Source of the DNA: Chromera velia
Taxonomy: Eukaryota; Sar; Chromeraceae
Direction of reading: 5' to 3'
NCBI GenBank assembly: GCA_018398765.1
Contig: JAHBMJ010001438.1
Location: 17,621 to 60,422, forward strand
Length of the DNA: 42,802 nt
Each line of letters opens with the position of its first letter. The stretch's first letter is position 1. Positions 1-11,370 of the stretch are shown piece after piece. The notes beneath the pieces were generated by a model, which worked only from the letters and a program-made list of their open reading frames with translations, did not search any database and was not told the origin of the DNA. Both the position numbers and the translations under genes were made by a program.

Positions 1-111
1 TTCCCCCCTCCCCATTTTTTGCCTCATGACCCTTGGCACTCAGCCTTCTGAAACGTCCCCTCCCTCCACCCGAACATTCTTTCTCCTCCCTCCCTCCCTA
101 TTCAGGAAAGG

Positions 112-3100
112 ATGTCCGACGACAAATTCGAGTACACCGACAACATGGCAGTGCTCTTCCTCGACAGCGAGGATGATATCCCGAAATTTGAAAAGGAAAT
201 CATCGTCCTCAAGCACATTATCAAAGATCAGCTCAAACTGGACAAAACCAGAATATTCTACGCTGTGAGGTCAGCTAGGCCTTCAAGAATTTGTTTCCGA
301 GGTCGTCTTTTCTTTGCTCAGGGGCTGGACCACCACCACTTGACCTCCACTCCTTCCACAAACACTCCCTTTTGAGCCCACAATCCTTCGTCTCTCTCTT
401 TCCCTCCTTCCCTCCCCCCTTCCCCTCCCCCACCTCTCTCTCTTGCTTCCTCTAGTGCTCTTTGAGCATAAAAGTCCCGTTTCCAGACTGACCGAACTTG
501 GGGCGGGCCTGCTGGATCTTTACCTCCCACTGTTTTCTTTGCGTCTTGTTCACTACAACCTCTCCGTGCTCCTCCCTCCCTCCAGAAAACCCGGAGACCC
601 GCGGCCGCCAGCGGTGTCCAAAGTGACCGGAGGGAAGGGAGAGCCTCTCTCGGTGGTGTTGATCAAGGGAATGAGAAGGGCTCTCGTGGCAATCGAAGCC
701 ATGAGCACCAAGGAGGCAGTGCTGAGCATGAACGAGAAAGAGTTGACAGAGTTCTTTGAAGATAAGTCAGTCAGTCAGGCAGGCAACCAAACAGGCAGAC
801 AGGCAGGCATTGGCGACACCTTCCTGGTTGGTTGGGCTGACAGGAGATAGTTGCGATAGCAGGAATGGGATGAGGAGGATAGTGTGGAGAGAGCAGGAGA
901 GGCCTCGCATGTTTGGTGAAGTACTTCATTTATTTCATCATTACTTTTGGTTTCCCCCTCGGATGCTTGTTTGTTCTTGTTTCTCTTTTTCAACTCTACT
1001 TCGCATTTGCTCCCTTTTTTGGTTACCGGATGCAGATCCGAAGATGCGGAGAGAGTGGCAGAGGTGAATGCAATGAAACCTGTGAAGCATGTGACCGGAG
1101 GCTCTTTCATCAAGGAGGTCGGTTGGGCTTCTCTCTGATGCGCACTGAACGCACAGACAGACTCATTCCCCCTCACTTCTCTCTCTTCCCCCCCCCCCCC
1201 NNCCCCCCCACTGGGTGTTCCTCTGTCCCCGCTACGCCCTTTGCTTCCTGTTTTTTTCTTCTCCTTTTTCCCTTCGTGCATATTTGAGTTTCTCTTTGTG
1301 TTTGTGATGATTTAAGTGGACCAGTGCGGGATTTCGTTCGTCTCCGTCGCGGTTTCTCTGCTGCGGTGTATGCATAATTGGCAGACTGACCGAGGAACTT
1401 GCTGGGATACTGAGGAGAGCTCTGTGAGACAGGAAGGGCACCTTTCTTCCTCCTTTCCTTCATTCTTGTTTCCTTCAGGTTGTTGAGGCAGGGACGGAGG
1501 AGTCTCCTGTTGTCCTCCAGTACTTTGAGGAGTCCTGCTTTCTCTGCTTCCTCATGAGACCCGTGATCAACTCAATCCAGAAAATGCTCGAGAGGGATAA
1601 GGTCAGGGGGGGGGGAGATGGGCCTCTTTCTTTCTGTTTGTCCCTTGCTCTCTTTCTTGTGTGGCGAGACGACATTCCGGCAGAATACTGATCACACGAA
1701 AGTGGAATGTTCATTTTCAGATTATACACACCTCCGGTGTCTGCATGAGCAGCGGAAGAAGAAAAGTTGACCACACCATTTTGTTCACAAGAGACGCATC
1801 CTGTGTCCTCTTGTTTCTCCCTTGTCTTGGGGTCGCTCTTCTTCGTGGTACTTCTCTGTATGTCTTCTACTGTTTGGTTTCAGTGTCTGTGACCCGACAA
1901 GCAAGAGCTTGGCTCCCCCTTTTCAGATAGATTGTGTGTCAGCCTTTTTGTTTCCCTCCGTCCACTCGATCAGCCTGCGGAGGGTCTCCTGATGGCCCGC
2001 CTCAGGAACAACAGAAGGGGTAGAAGAGAAGAAGGCATCTGAAAACGTTGCTTTTCCCTGCTTCTCCCCTTCAGATTCCCCTGACGATCAAGAGACTTGA
2101 CGTCGAGAAGAACGACTTCCCTGCCGGTGCACCGACGTATCGAGCAACTCCTTGCTTCGTGTTGTTTGCGGGGAAGAAGACGAAGAGCCAGAAGGATGGG
2201 TAGGCAAGATCTTTTGTACAGTCTCCTGCTTTGACACCCTTGAGTTTTTGGCATAGCCGTCTCTCTGGGTTTCTCATAGGTGATTTGTCTTGTGCTAGCC
2301 TGACAGACAAATGGACAGAGAGCTATAGAATGGTCGGGCAAGGAATAAGTTGGAGTGTTAAGGAGATGCATCTGCATTGTCAGGGTCCTTTGCGAGTCCA
2401 GCATCCTGTGTCTTCCCTCCTCTTTGCTTTCCTATGAGTTTCGTTGTATTGGAGTGGAAACGGAGGCAGGGAGGGTGTGATGAAGCAGGTTGACCTCGGC
2501 AGGCAAAATTTTGGAGTTTCAAATCCACTCCCTTCCTATCTCGGTTGCAGACGAGAACTTCTGGGCGACCTCTGGTCAGAATTCAAACCTCGGGACTTCA
2601 TCGAGAAGCTCTCGAAGGTCGGCCCCTTTCTTTGTTCTGTTCTTTGTTTGTTCGTTTACTTGTTTGATTCGCAATGAAGAAGGGGCAGTCAATAAGAGTG
2701 TCGGGCGGTTACACGGATCTGCGTGTGCCTGCGCGTCAACATGCCACTCTTTCCGTCTGGTAGTCTGGCTGCCTCTCAAGATGTCGTCTGTCTGATGAGT
2801 TCGCCTCCGATGACTGTGTCTGCAGGTGGTGCCTCTCTCCGAAGAATTCAAAAAGGAAGCAGGGGAACTCGCCGACATGGTCCCCTTCAGATTGCAAAAA
2901 TGCATGGAGCTTGCAAAACTGTAAGTAGGGGAGCCTGTCACTTTGTGCTTTCAGATTTCTTCCCTCTTTTCCCGTTCGAGGTTTTGGTACCTCGAGAACC
3001 TAGTCTGCCGTTTTCCAAAGGTGTATCCTTGCAGCGCACGTCTCTGCACCCATCCTCATGGCGAACGGATAATTGATCCACTCATTCGATTCGTCGTCAC

Positions 3101-4114
3101 CTTGAGCTTCTTGGCCGTTGTGAGATAATCCTCGACTTTTGGGCTTCAATTCAGCGAAGCCGCACATTGATTGCCTTCTTTTTATTTCTGTGTCTGGTGT
3201 GTCTGAGGCAGGCACGTGCACTTTGAGGGATTGTCTGCGCCCTCTGCCCTTTGTCCCCAATCAACCCACCCGCCCTCTCTCTCTCGCTCTCTCTTTGTGT
3301 GTGTTTGCGTGTGTGAGCTCAATCAGGTTGGCTGAAATGAAGGAGTTTCAATCGGGCACAGGAGACTGCTGTGCAGAAAAGTCTGCATCATCCTCTCCCC
3401 CTGTACCTTCTGGAGGGGACCCCACAGCTTCCTCTTCTCCTGTAGAGGAGCCATCGGAGGGGTTGCTGGACGTCTTCTTGAGGGAGGCCATCGATCAGGT
3501 GATGGAAGAGGTGCGTCGGTCTCTCTGTTTGCCTGTCTGTCAGTTGGGGAACAGCTAGGTCTGGCTATCGGGTCTTTCTTTCCTTTTCTCTTGGTGGATT
3601 CTTGCAGCGAAATGGTCATTTTCTTCCGTACGTGCATGTTTGAACGTTCGCCTTGATCTGCACACTGTCCTTCGTCCCCAATTCCGTCCGGCTATGCTCC
3701 AGCCTGCAAAGAGACGTTTTTTGTGCGACCTTTCTTTCTGTACGTTTTTGGTTGTCTTTTTTGTCGCCCCCTGCCTGCCTGCTTGCATGATTGCAGGACG
3801 TGTTGAGGTCCGACTGTCTGATGGAGAATTTGGAATTCCTCGACAAGGAACTTCTGTCGGCAGAGCAGGATATTCTGCTGCTCGCATTACAAAGGGCAAA
3901 CGCTGTCATCGATGCAGAGAAGGCAGTGGCACCCCCCTCCCCTCCGCCAGAACTTGCAGCAGGGGCTGGGGCTGGGGGGGCGTTAGGGGGTCCGATACGG
4001 CGACGGAAGGCTGCTTCGTCAGAGGGTCCTTCGGGGGTGTACGTCTCCCCTGCGCCCCTCTCTGAAGCAGCTGAGGACGTTCGGTCTTACATTAAATCGG
4101 TGCAGTACAAGTGA
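112..4114 (+). CDS. Thioredoxin-fold domain protein (9 exons; 5' end possibly outside window)
   Basis: Exons that join in frame: 112-269, 586-765, 1036-1117, 1479-1601, 2075-2199, 2551-2617, 2826-2920, 3327-3510, 3797-4114 (443 aa from the ATG at 112, stop TGA). A pyrimidine tract ending TTCAG lies just before that ATG (101-105), so it may be internal and the gene may start left of the window. Residues about 140-245 look like a thioredoxin fold: a beta strand VVLQYF, then C160-F-L-C163 opening a helix, then ATPCFVLF with P207 in the place of the conserved cis-proline. The usual WCGPC tryptophan is absent, so redox chemistry is uncertain. Residues about 10-115 read as a further beta-alpha-beta unit, perhaps a redox-inactive thioredoxin-like domain as in PDI-type proteins. 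The C-terminal 200 residues are helical, with Ser/Pro- and Gly/Ala-rich linkers. No signal or membrane segment is visible in the part seen. The exact family is not recognised. Confidence 0.75.
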
Positions 4115-4568
4115 GAAGATATTGTCGGAAGCATACAGTTTTGAACACGGTGTCTCTAGGTGTCTCTCTCCGTTGAGAAACTTTCGGGGACTCAGTCTTC
4201 GAAACCAGTTATCATTACATTTTTAACCATAAAAGCACAAACAAAATTCATAATTACGCATAGTGATATCATTTTAGTGAGTAATAATGTTAGTAGCAAT
4301 GAGTAGCCTAGTTATACTTAGTTGATACTAGTTAATAAACTACAGTAAATGAAAAATTATTTCAAAAATAAAAGGGAGTTGAGTAACAGATTGGGATTGA
4401 AAAAAAAAAATGAAGCAGAACAAAATAAAAGTTCAATTTACCGTATAAAGATGACGAGACTCACTTTTGGCAGAGTAACATTTTTTTTCTCCCTTTCGAA
4501 GGCTTGAAGCTAAGCAACATGATTCCGTGCAGTCTTTCACTCTATAAAGTTTGGATTGCGGAATGTAT
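4115..4568. other. 3' flank of the thioredoxin-like gene, no gene seen
   Basis: AT-rich sequence with short A runs after the stop codon, including an A run near 4401-4410. It presumably holds the 3' UTR. No coding signal or RNA gene is recognisable. Confidence 0.4.
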
Positions 4569-5782
4569 TGCACAGACGTGGGCGGGCGGGACATGAGGAG
4601 GGTTTTAATCAAACGGTCAGACCCTATACGAGGCCAAAATCGTGCAGTATGGCCCGCGACCTACCAAAATGATCGTCAAGACCCTAGCATTCCAAATCTG
4701 GCATAATTTTGACCGCAACTTTCTGGGGTCACCCTCAAAATCACCAAAATATTTGAAAAACCCTCAGAAAGCTCACAAATGTCTGCAGAGGGCCAAGTCC
4801 GTCCCCTCTTGCCTTCTTTTCCTTCTTGTTGTCCAGAGCAGTACTGGTGGTAAAAGTCGTACCATTCTACTCCTTTAAGACCAGACAGCTTGTGTCTGTG
4901 TCAGGGTGAAGTCTTGTTGCACCGTTGGTCTGCTTGGATGGGTTTGGCAGTTCATACTGCGAACAGTCAGGAATTGACCCTTCTGGCCTCCTGAGCAACA
5001 TTCCTTCTTTTCACCAGGAGGCCCGGAAATCGATTCCCGACAATTTTTCCCAGTGCGTTCTATCAGTCAACATCCTCCCAGGGCAGTGGGATGGGTTGCT
5101 GGTATGTCTGCTGGTTGTGGGAAGGTGAAATTTTTTTGTGTCTTGAGTCGTCTCTGGAGTACTCTGGGGCATTGATCGTCTTCCACTTAATTCCCCTAGT
5201 AAGTCGTTCTGTCTTGTTCATTCCCTCTAGACATGATCGTATGAGTGTTGGGCAGTACCTCTGTGTACTGGGTGCAGGTTGGAGGCACCCAAGAAAGAAA
5301 AAGGTCTTCCAGCGATTTCACACAGGGCGCCCTATGGAGTGTATCTTTCTGTTCCTAAACAGACTTATCACTTTAAGCCCACAATGCACTAACCATTCGT
5401 TATCCCCTGTTGAAACTAAGTACCCTGGACCAAATGGAGTGTGTCGGTATGCATTTCATCATCATTGATGCATCACAGCCCTTTCTGGACTTTTGAATCC
5501 AGGGAGGCTTCTTTGGCCTCTTCAGGTGTCTGATTTCAGACGTCCGTTCTTTGTACTCCCTGTGTGTCTGGGAGTCGTTTTTTCTGTACCAAACAGCTAA
5601 AGAGAGTCTAGGGAGGCGAACCGATATCTCCTAGGTGAGTTGGATGAGGTTCAGAAGCGGGAAGAAAGGAAGGCAGGGCTCTCTTCTCCTTTCTCCATAC
5701 GAGGCCAAAATCGTGCAGTATGGGCGGTGGGGTCCGGTTTGATTAGGACCCCCCTCATGTCCCGCCCGCCTACATCCGTGCG
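4569..5782. mobile_element. Non-autonomous DNA transposon with 46-bp TIRs and candidate 6-bp TSD
   Basis: TIRs lie at 4569-4614 and 5737-5782. They match at 39 of 46 positions and all seven mismatches are transitions. Both contain a GGGCGGGCGGGACATGAG core in opposite orientation. The hexamer ATGTAT flanks both ends (4563-4568 and 5783-5788) and is a candidate target-site duplication. The 1.1-kb interior has no convincing transposase; its longest open frames (4642-4878, 5091-5468) resemble nothing I know. Inside each TIR lies a second shared block (about 4624-4653 and 5695-5723). It is in direct rather than inverted orientation, as if it had flipped in one copy. The superfamily is not assignable. 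Confidence 0.7.
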
Positions 5783-6498
5783 ATGTATCAACTAGTATCA
5801 ATATGATTTGTTTATAAAAAAAAAAAAAAAGAGATCACAAATCAAGTAGACATGGGCCAGTTTGACTGACATAGTGTGTGAGGCAGCGCTGAGTTGTAAT
5901 TTCCATGCATGCTGTCTGTCACCCCTGTCCCAGCCCTGCCTATAGTCCCACCACTATCTGACCCCCCCCACTAGTGCATGAGGAGGGCTCGCCCGGCCCG
6001 TTTCGGGCGTGCATACATGGGGGTGGCGCAGCGTGAATCATCATTTTCACTTTCAAGGACCAATTAACCTGTAGTAGTGGACTGTGCATACGGGAGGTGG
6101 CCCCGGAAAGCGAAGCGGGGGGCACTTAGAAAACAGAAATACCCCAGCCCGGCCACGTGCGTGCACGCACGTACGCTGTCTTTCGGCAAAAACCCGGCCC
6201 CGAAAGGCTAAATGTGCGCCAAATGTGCGTGCGTCAGGTACATGGGTCCCGGGGCTTTTTTCCTGGGGGGGGGGAGAGTTCCGCGGCTTTTCCCGCGGGG
6301 GGGGGGGGCCGGGGGAGTCAGCGCAACCCCGACTGGCCGGCGTGCGTCAATCGTGCAGTTCTCATTTTCTTGCTTTCCGGGGCCGTTCGCAAGCTTGCTT
6401 GCGTCAGATCTGCATTGGTCGCCGGGTGTCACCGGATCGAAGTGCCTTGCTGGCAAGGTCTTGTTCAGCCACTCGTCCATGTCAGTCGTTAAGTTGCC
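5783..6498. other. Upstream region of the rhodanese/PUB gene
   Basis: Begins AT-rich with a poly-A run (about 5816-5830) and turns strongly GC-rich after about 5980, with G runs near 6268 and 6298. It probably contains the promoter and 5' UTR of the gene starting at 6499. No TATA box, operator or RNA gene could be identified. Confidence 0.35.
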
Positions 6499-8193
6499 AT
6501 GGGTTGCGCATCTTCAAAGAAAGCGGTGCCCTTTGCACCTGAAGTCTTCCCCCTGAAGCTGAAGCACCAAGCAACAGGGGGAAGGGGATCCAAAAGAGGA
6601 GTGACCCAGTCTGCCTCTCCCGCACCTGCTGCGTCTTTCAGGGTGCAAGTTGCGTCTACCTCTCTTGCCTACTGTCTGGTGCAGGACAGCTGTGCGCATA
6701 GAGCGCTGATCCTTGATCCCAGGCCACCGGCAGAGTTCAAGAAATGCAGTCTGAGAAACGCTGTGAACGTTTATGGTCTTATGCAAGATTCGTCAGCGTT
6801 CAAAGAATGGCTTCAGACCGCTGGCAAGTTGAAGACCGTTCTTGTGTGTGACGCCACTGGTTCCGTGTCAGAGCACTTGAAGAAACTTCTCTCAGCTGTG
6901 AAAGCTTCGAACGTGTCGGTGAAGGAAGTCCTTGTCATTGACGGAGGACTCAAAGCCTTCGCCTCCCGCTTTGATTTCTGTCTATCCAACTCCCCCCACA
7001 CCATTCTGCCAGCACCTTATGAGATCATTGCACCCAGACCGGGCTCTTCTGGAGGGTTTGCGGTGTTCCTCTCAGGGGAGGCTGTGGTTCGTGCTGCCAA
7101 GGAGGCCATTTCCAGGCTTGGGGTCACTTTGGTGATGAACCTCACCAACAGGCAGTGTCCCATAGAGCAGCTGTCTGGAGGCAACAGCAGAGGGGTGAAG
7201 GAGGAACAGTATTCCTGCTATGGCGTCAAGGAACTGCCCTACAGAGATGCCGCGGCAGCCCTGCAGAGAGCTGCTCGGAAGGGCCAACGTGTGTTGGTGT
7301 ATGATCTCTCGGGCTCCGTGCACTCGCCGGCAGTTGTGTGCTGGTGGTATATCGCTCATTGTGGTGGTGACACCGAAATGGGTCTGGCTCATTTGAAGAG
7401 GAAAGTCCCCAATCTCCCTCAGTTCCCTATGCCCATCTTCAACGGGTTGATCCAACTGCAGGAATCCGTACGGGCAGGGAAGGCACCCCCCTCAGTCGTT
7501 TTGCCGTCCCTCGAGTCTCCCCCATCACCCACAAGTCCGGGAAAGAAGGGAGGCAGTGGTGTGCCGTTCGACAACAGCGTGTCTAAGAAGGGTTCAACGA
7601 CAGTGCCCCTCGCGTCTCTACAGAGAGGGGGCACGCTGGACTCGACTCGAGTGTCTTCTCTGCTCGCACGGAGCGATGAGCCATTGGAGGGCGGGCGCGG
7701 TCCTGTCAACGTTTCCGCTCGTCCCCCGCCATCCCCTTCCCCCGCCTCACAGCAGCAGAAGGATGCGACTGGAAGACCAGGCAAGGGGGGGAAGGGGAAG
7801 GATATGGTGCAGCAGGGAGGGGGGTTGTTTGAACACATCGATAGGGCAGTCAGTGAGATGAGCAAGTCTCTGAGCAAGAAGGATCTGCAAGAGGCCCTCC
7901 GAACGGTACATTTGACTCTGAATAACGTGATTGCAAATCCGTCAGAGCCAAAGTTCAGAAAGATCCGGTGTGCCAACTCCCGATTTCACAGCACAGTCGG
8001 GCGACACCCGAGTGCAATGAAGGTTCTGGCAGCTGCGGGGTTTCTCCTTGACACCCCGACTGTGGGAGGGGAGGGGGGAGAGGCAGAGGTGTGCGTCTAT
8101 CTGCCTGCCTCCGTTCTCAGCCAGAGGTTGCGAGACGTCCTCAGCCGACTCCCTCCCCCACCGCAGCTGACCGAATTGCAAACCAAGATGTAA
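6499..8193 (+). CDS. Acylated rhodanese / dual-specificity pseudophosphatase / PUB domain protein
   Basis: Intronless, 564 aa. The N-terminus MGCASSKK is a classic N-myristoylation (Gly2) plus palmitoylation (Cys3) signal, predicting a membrane-tethered protein. Residues about 55-165 form a rhodanese-like domain: ILDPRPPAEF, loop VLVCDATGS with C117, then VIDGGLKAF. Residues about 175-325 resemble a dual-specificity phosphatase, as in MAP-kinase phosphatases and STYX proteins. The HCxxGxxRS signature is YDLSGSVHS (268-276): the catalytic Cys is Asp269 and the Arg is His275, so catalysis is not expected. Residues about 330-435 are Pro/Ser/Gly-rich linker. Residues about 455-545 match a PUB domain (NPSEPKFRKIRCAN, then AAAGF), a fold known to bind the C-terminus of the AAA ATPase p97/VCP. 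Inferred role: membrane-bound adaptor linking phospho-signalling to p97. The start is fixed by the acylation motif. Confidence 0.85.
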   Translation: MGCASSKKAVPFAPEVFPLKLKHQATGGRGSKRGVTQSASPAPAASFRVQVASTSLAYCLVQDSCAHRALILDPRPPAEFKKCSLRNAVNVYGLMQDSSAFKEWLQTAGKLKTVLVCDATGSVSEHLKKLLSAVKASNVSVKEVLVIDGGLKAFASRFDFCLSNSPHTILPAPYEIIAPRPGSSGGFAVFLSGEAVVRAAKEAISRLGVTLVMNLTNRQCPIEQLSGGNSRGVKEEQYSCYGVKELPYRDAAAALQRAARKGQRVLVYDLSGSVHSPAVVCWWYIAHCGGDTEMGLAHLKRKVPNLPQFPMPIFNGLIQLQESVRAGKAPPSVVLPSLESPPSPTSPGKKGGSGVPFDNSVSKKGSTTVPLASLQRGGTLDSTRVSSLLARSDEPLEGGRGPVNVSARPPPSPSPASQQQKDATGRPGKGGKGKDMVQQGGGLFEHIDRAVSEMSKSLSKKDLQEALRTVHLTLNNVIANPSEPKFRKIRCANSRFHSTVGRHPSAMKVLAAAGFLLDTPTVGGEGGEAEVCVYLPASVLSQRLRDVLSRLPPPPQLTELQTKM

Positions 8194-8821
8194 ACTTCTT
8201 ACACACCAAGAAAACGGGGGAAAGACGTGGGGACAGGTAGGCGAACGTAGACGGGAAGTTGGGAAAGCCAAATCAAATCCGCTCAATTGCACGGATTCTC
8301 AGTCTGTCGAGTACTCGCTTTGTCTGTCTTTTTCTGTTTCCACATTGGGACGCAGACACAGACGAGCCAAGCGAAGCGAACGGTAACATTCATTCCTGCA
8401 TGCCGTGGCGGTGGGGGAGGATCAGAGAAGAGAAAGAGTATAAAATTCATTCGGTCTGCAAATTCCAATCCTTAATTCATGATAACTATGTCCGTGCTGG
8501 TCCCGACTGCGTGAGCATGCATGAGTGAGGGAAAACTGGTGGCTTCACATCCTCTTTTAATAATACTTACTGCGTTTGATACTAGGAAGAATTAATTCAG
8601 GTGTTTTTTTCGTTTGCCTTCCAGACTGCTTGTTGAATGAGCTTGACTGGCAATGACCCTAATATGATGGAGATGGTTTGGAGCTATGAAGATCTCCCAA
8701 ATGCGTTTGCAGTGCCAAACCGGATATTTAGAGCACCTATGTTACAAACGACGTAGAAGCCATTCTAGAAGCCACTATAGCTCATACTGTAGATTCTTAG
8801 TATAGAAGGTTTTATCTTATG
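8194..8821. other. 3' flank of the rhodanese/PUB gene, no gene seen
   Basis: After the TAA stop the sequence grades from GC-balanced to AT-rich. It holds short open frames with no coding character and ends at the left LTR of the copia element. No RNA gene is recognisable. Confidence 0.4.
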
Positions 8822-9303
8822 CGATAAGTTTAGGATGATCTAGATGAAGCACCTAAACTTATTCGAAGAAGAAAGAGAGAAGTCAACTGAACATAGTTGG
8901 ACTTACAAATAGAAATGAAGAATGTCAATCCGGGAGATGCCCACAAGAACACAAAGATCTTCGAAGCATCCGAGAAATCGATCGATCAATCAAGATGAAT
9001 TCTAGACACGAAGACAAAGAGCAGACTTTCTATCCACTTCAAACCGCGCAATCGGATCCACTCGAATTCTTAGAATCGATAGTGTCCAAAGCAAACCACG
9101 CTTCAGTTGCTTGGACAGCGAAGAGATCATATCGAATGGACCGCGGTGATCAATCGACGGGCAGATTGATGGCCCCGGAAAATGACTCATTACATGCCTC
9201 ATAAAGCGAAAATCCCGCACACACAGGCGGGGTACTGAAATAATGATGCACACAGTTCTCTCACGCTGTACGCTTTACCTCTGAAGCGCTCTGAAGCTTT
9301 ACG
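8822..9303 (-). repeat. 3' LTR of the copia element
   Basis: About 97% identical to 11371-11852 with no indels. Most of the roughly 13 differences are transitions, and several are CpG in the other copy but TpG or CpA here. A purine-rich tract on the minus strand (about 9304-9320) just inside the LTR may be the polypurine primer. Confidence 0.85.
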
Positions 9304-9346
9304 GGGGTTCTTTTCTTTACAGCGGTAGCGCGGAAACAAAGAAAAA

Positions 9347-11356
9347 TTAAAGAGTGAGAGAAAGAGGGGGCACACGAGAACATTCAGCCAATCCAAAGAG
9401 CTCAGGAGCATCCGCGGACAAAGAGAGGAGCCGAGAAAGCAATCCAATGTCACGGGCTTTGGTCAGGATGTCGGAGACATTCACGTCCATAGGGATCTTG
9501 AAGATACCTACTTTGTGCTGTTCGGTGAGGTCAGTCACCGCCAAGAGGGGAACCACGCAGGCGCGGTCTCCCAGACGACGGACCAGAGGGAGGAGCGCTC
9601 TCTCAACAGATGAGGCACCACCAGACTGGAGAAGGTGGAGAACGTTGGCGGCATCGCAACCAATGCCAATCTTCACGGACTTGTAGAAGGGAATCAGACA
9701 AGCCGCGAAATGAAGAGAAGCATCGATAGCGTCCTCAAGAGCGAGAACTTCTGCACGGGTCGTAGATCTCACCACATGAGACTGTCGGCGACTCTTGTAG
9801 AGAAGGGGAGACCCTTGGAGAAAGAGCAACCAGCCAGTCTGAGGGTGGGGAGAGTCAGGGGTACCAAATGAGGCATCTGCATGGATAACCGCAATGAGCT
9901 CGTCGGGGTTGAGAGAAGGACGGATGGGGATGCCTAAAGAGGGAGTCGATCGAAGGTACCGGATCATCTGAAGGAGAAGGCGGAAAGCTCTCTCCGTCGG
10001 GGCAGCCATGAAGCGAGAGAGATAGCTATGAGCCAACGAGACATCAGGGCGGGTGCAGTAGGCGACGTATCCCACCTGGCCCAGAAGTTCTCGATAGACT
10101 CTCGCACCGGCTGCATCGAGAGGTGGGGAAATGTTTTCTTTATGAGTCGCGCCAACAGGCAGAGGCTTGTCGGCAGGACGGGACTCACTAGAGGAAAATT
10201 CCGGAGGCAGGGAAAGGGATGAGATGTAGTCGTGCTGGTGGATCAGGATGCCGTCAGCAGTCACATCGAACTGGACTCCGACAAAGCGACCAGAGATGGT
10301 GTCGGTGTCGTCACCACACATAACATGATCTCGGAGGAGACCTGAGAGATCAGCAGCGTCTTCACCGATGCCAATCAAAAGCAGGTCGTCAACGTACGTG
10401 CAGAGGATCCCACAAATCTCTCCATCAGCACCTCGAAGAAACCAGACACCAGGAAAGAGTGTAGTAGACCATCCAAGCTCGCGAAGCTTAGAGCTAAGAA
10501 AGTCCTCAAAAACCTTGCCGGCATCGGAGAGACCGTACACAGCCTTCAAGAGTTTACAAAAGTGATGGCCACGATCTGGGTGATCAGGAGGAGGCAGCAC
10601 GTACACAGGAACACGGGAGCTTGGAAGTGGAGCCTGGAGGTACGCCTGGACGACATCTGCCTTCTTGAGAGAGAGGCTGACGCTGCGCCGCTTGCAAAGA
10701 TCGAGAACAAGCTGGAGAACAAGGTGCACGGCATTGGGAGGACAGAGGTGAATGGTGATGTCCAAACCGATGCGGTTAACAAGGTCTCCTCGAATGACTG
10801 TGCGAGTCTTGAAGATGCGAGTACCATCATCTCGCAGCTTCTCTGTACGGACTCGCTGCAGGGGAATACGCTGAACATCGGGAGGTACAGCAGTGAGAGA
10901 GACACGCTCATACACCTGTCTGTCTTGCCAACCCTTGTCTCCCTTTGCGTCTGCTTCACGAACACCTTCACGCTCACTAGAATTCAGAGAAGAGAGACAG
11001 ACAGGCTTGTGTGTAGTCGCAGCAAAAACTGAAGTCGAACAGTCGGAAGAAGTCAGAAAGTTGACAGCAGCATGCACAGCAGGATCGGTAGGCTCAGACG
11101 TAGGATATTGAGAGAAGAAACAGCCACGCGAACCATCAGACAGCCGAGCACACAAATCAGAGGGAAGACGGGAGCCACGAGCTCCACGGTTCTTGACCAT
11201 CTCGAATCCAGAAGCAACCACATTGCTGTGGCGAAGCTCGACAATCTCATGGTCCGTGCGACGTCCTCTCGAGTCATAGGTGATGTAAGAGCCGCCAGCC
11301 ACATAGTGACCAGGATACCAAGCACGCTTCTCGAGAGCGTACTTCTGATGAGTTCC
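9347..11356 (-). pseudogene. pol: copia Pol remnant: integrase C-terminus, reverse transcriptase, RNase H
   Basis: Open without a stop from the codon at 11356 to the stop at 9347, with no credible ATG start, so it is the 3' part of a larger polyprotein. In order: an integrase C-terminal-like segment (KRAWYPGHYVAGGSYITYD), then a copia reverse transcriptase with KKADVVQAYLQAPL (first catalytic Asp), LKAVYGLSDAG and the YVDDLLLIG catalytic box. RNase H follows, with HADASFG, then SRRQSHVVRSTTRAE, and VSDILTKA near the end. The RT and RNase H catalytic motifs look intact, so decay is recent. Gag, protease and the integrase core are missing through internal deletion. Confidence 0.85.
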
Positions 11357-11370
11357 CTATACCGGCACCA

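Noticed and set aside
10562-11032. 156-aa plus-strand ORF within the first copia element
   Set aside because: It is antisense to the reverse transcriptase frame with its clear catalytic motifs, so it is a shadow.
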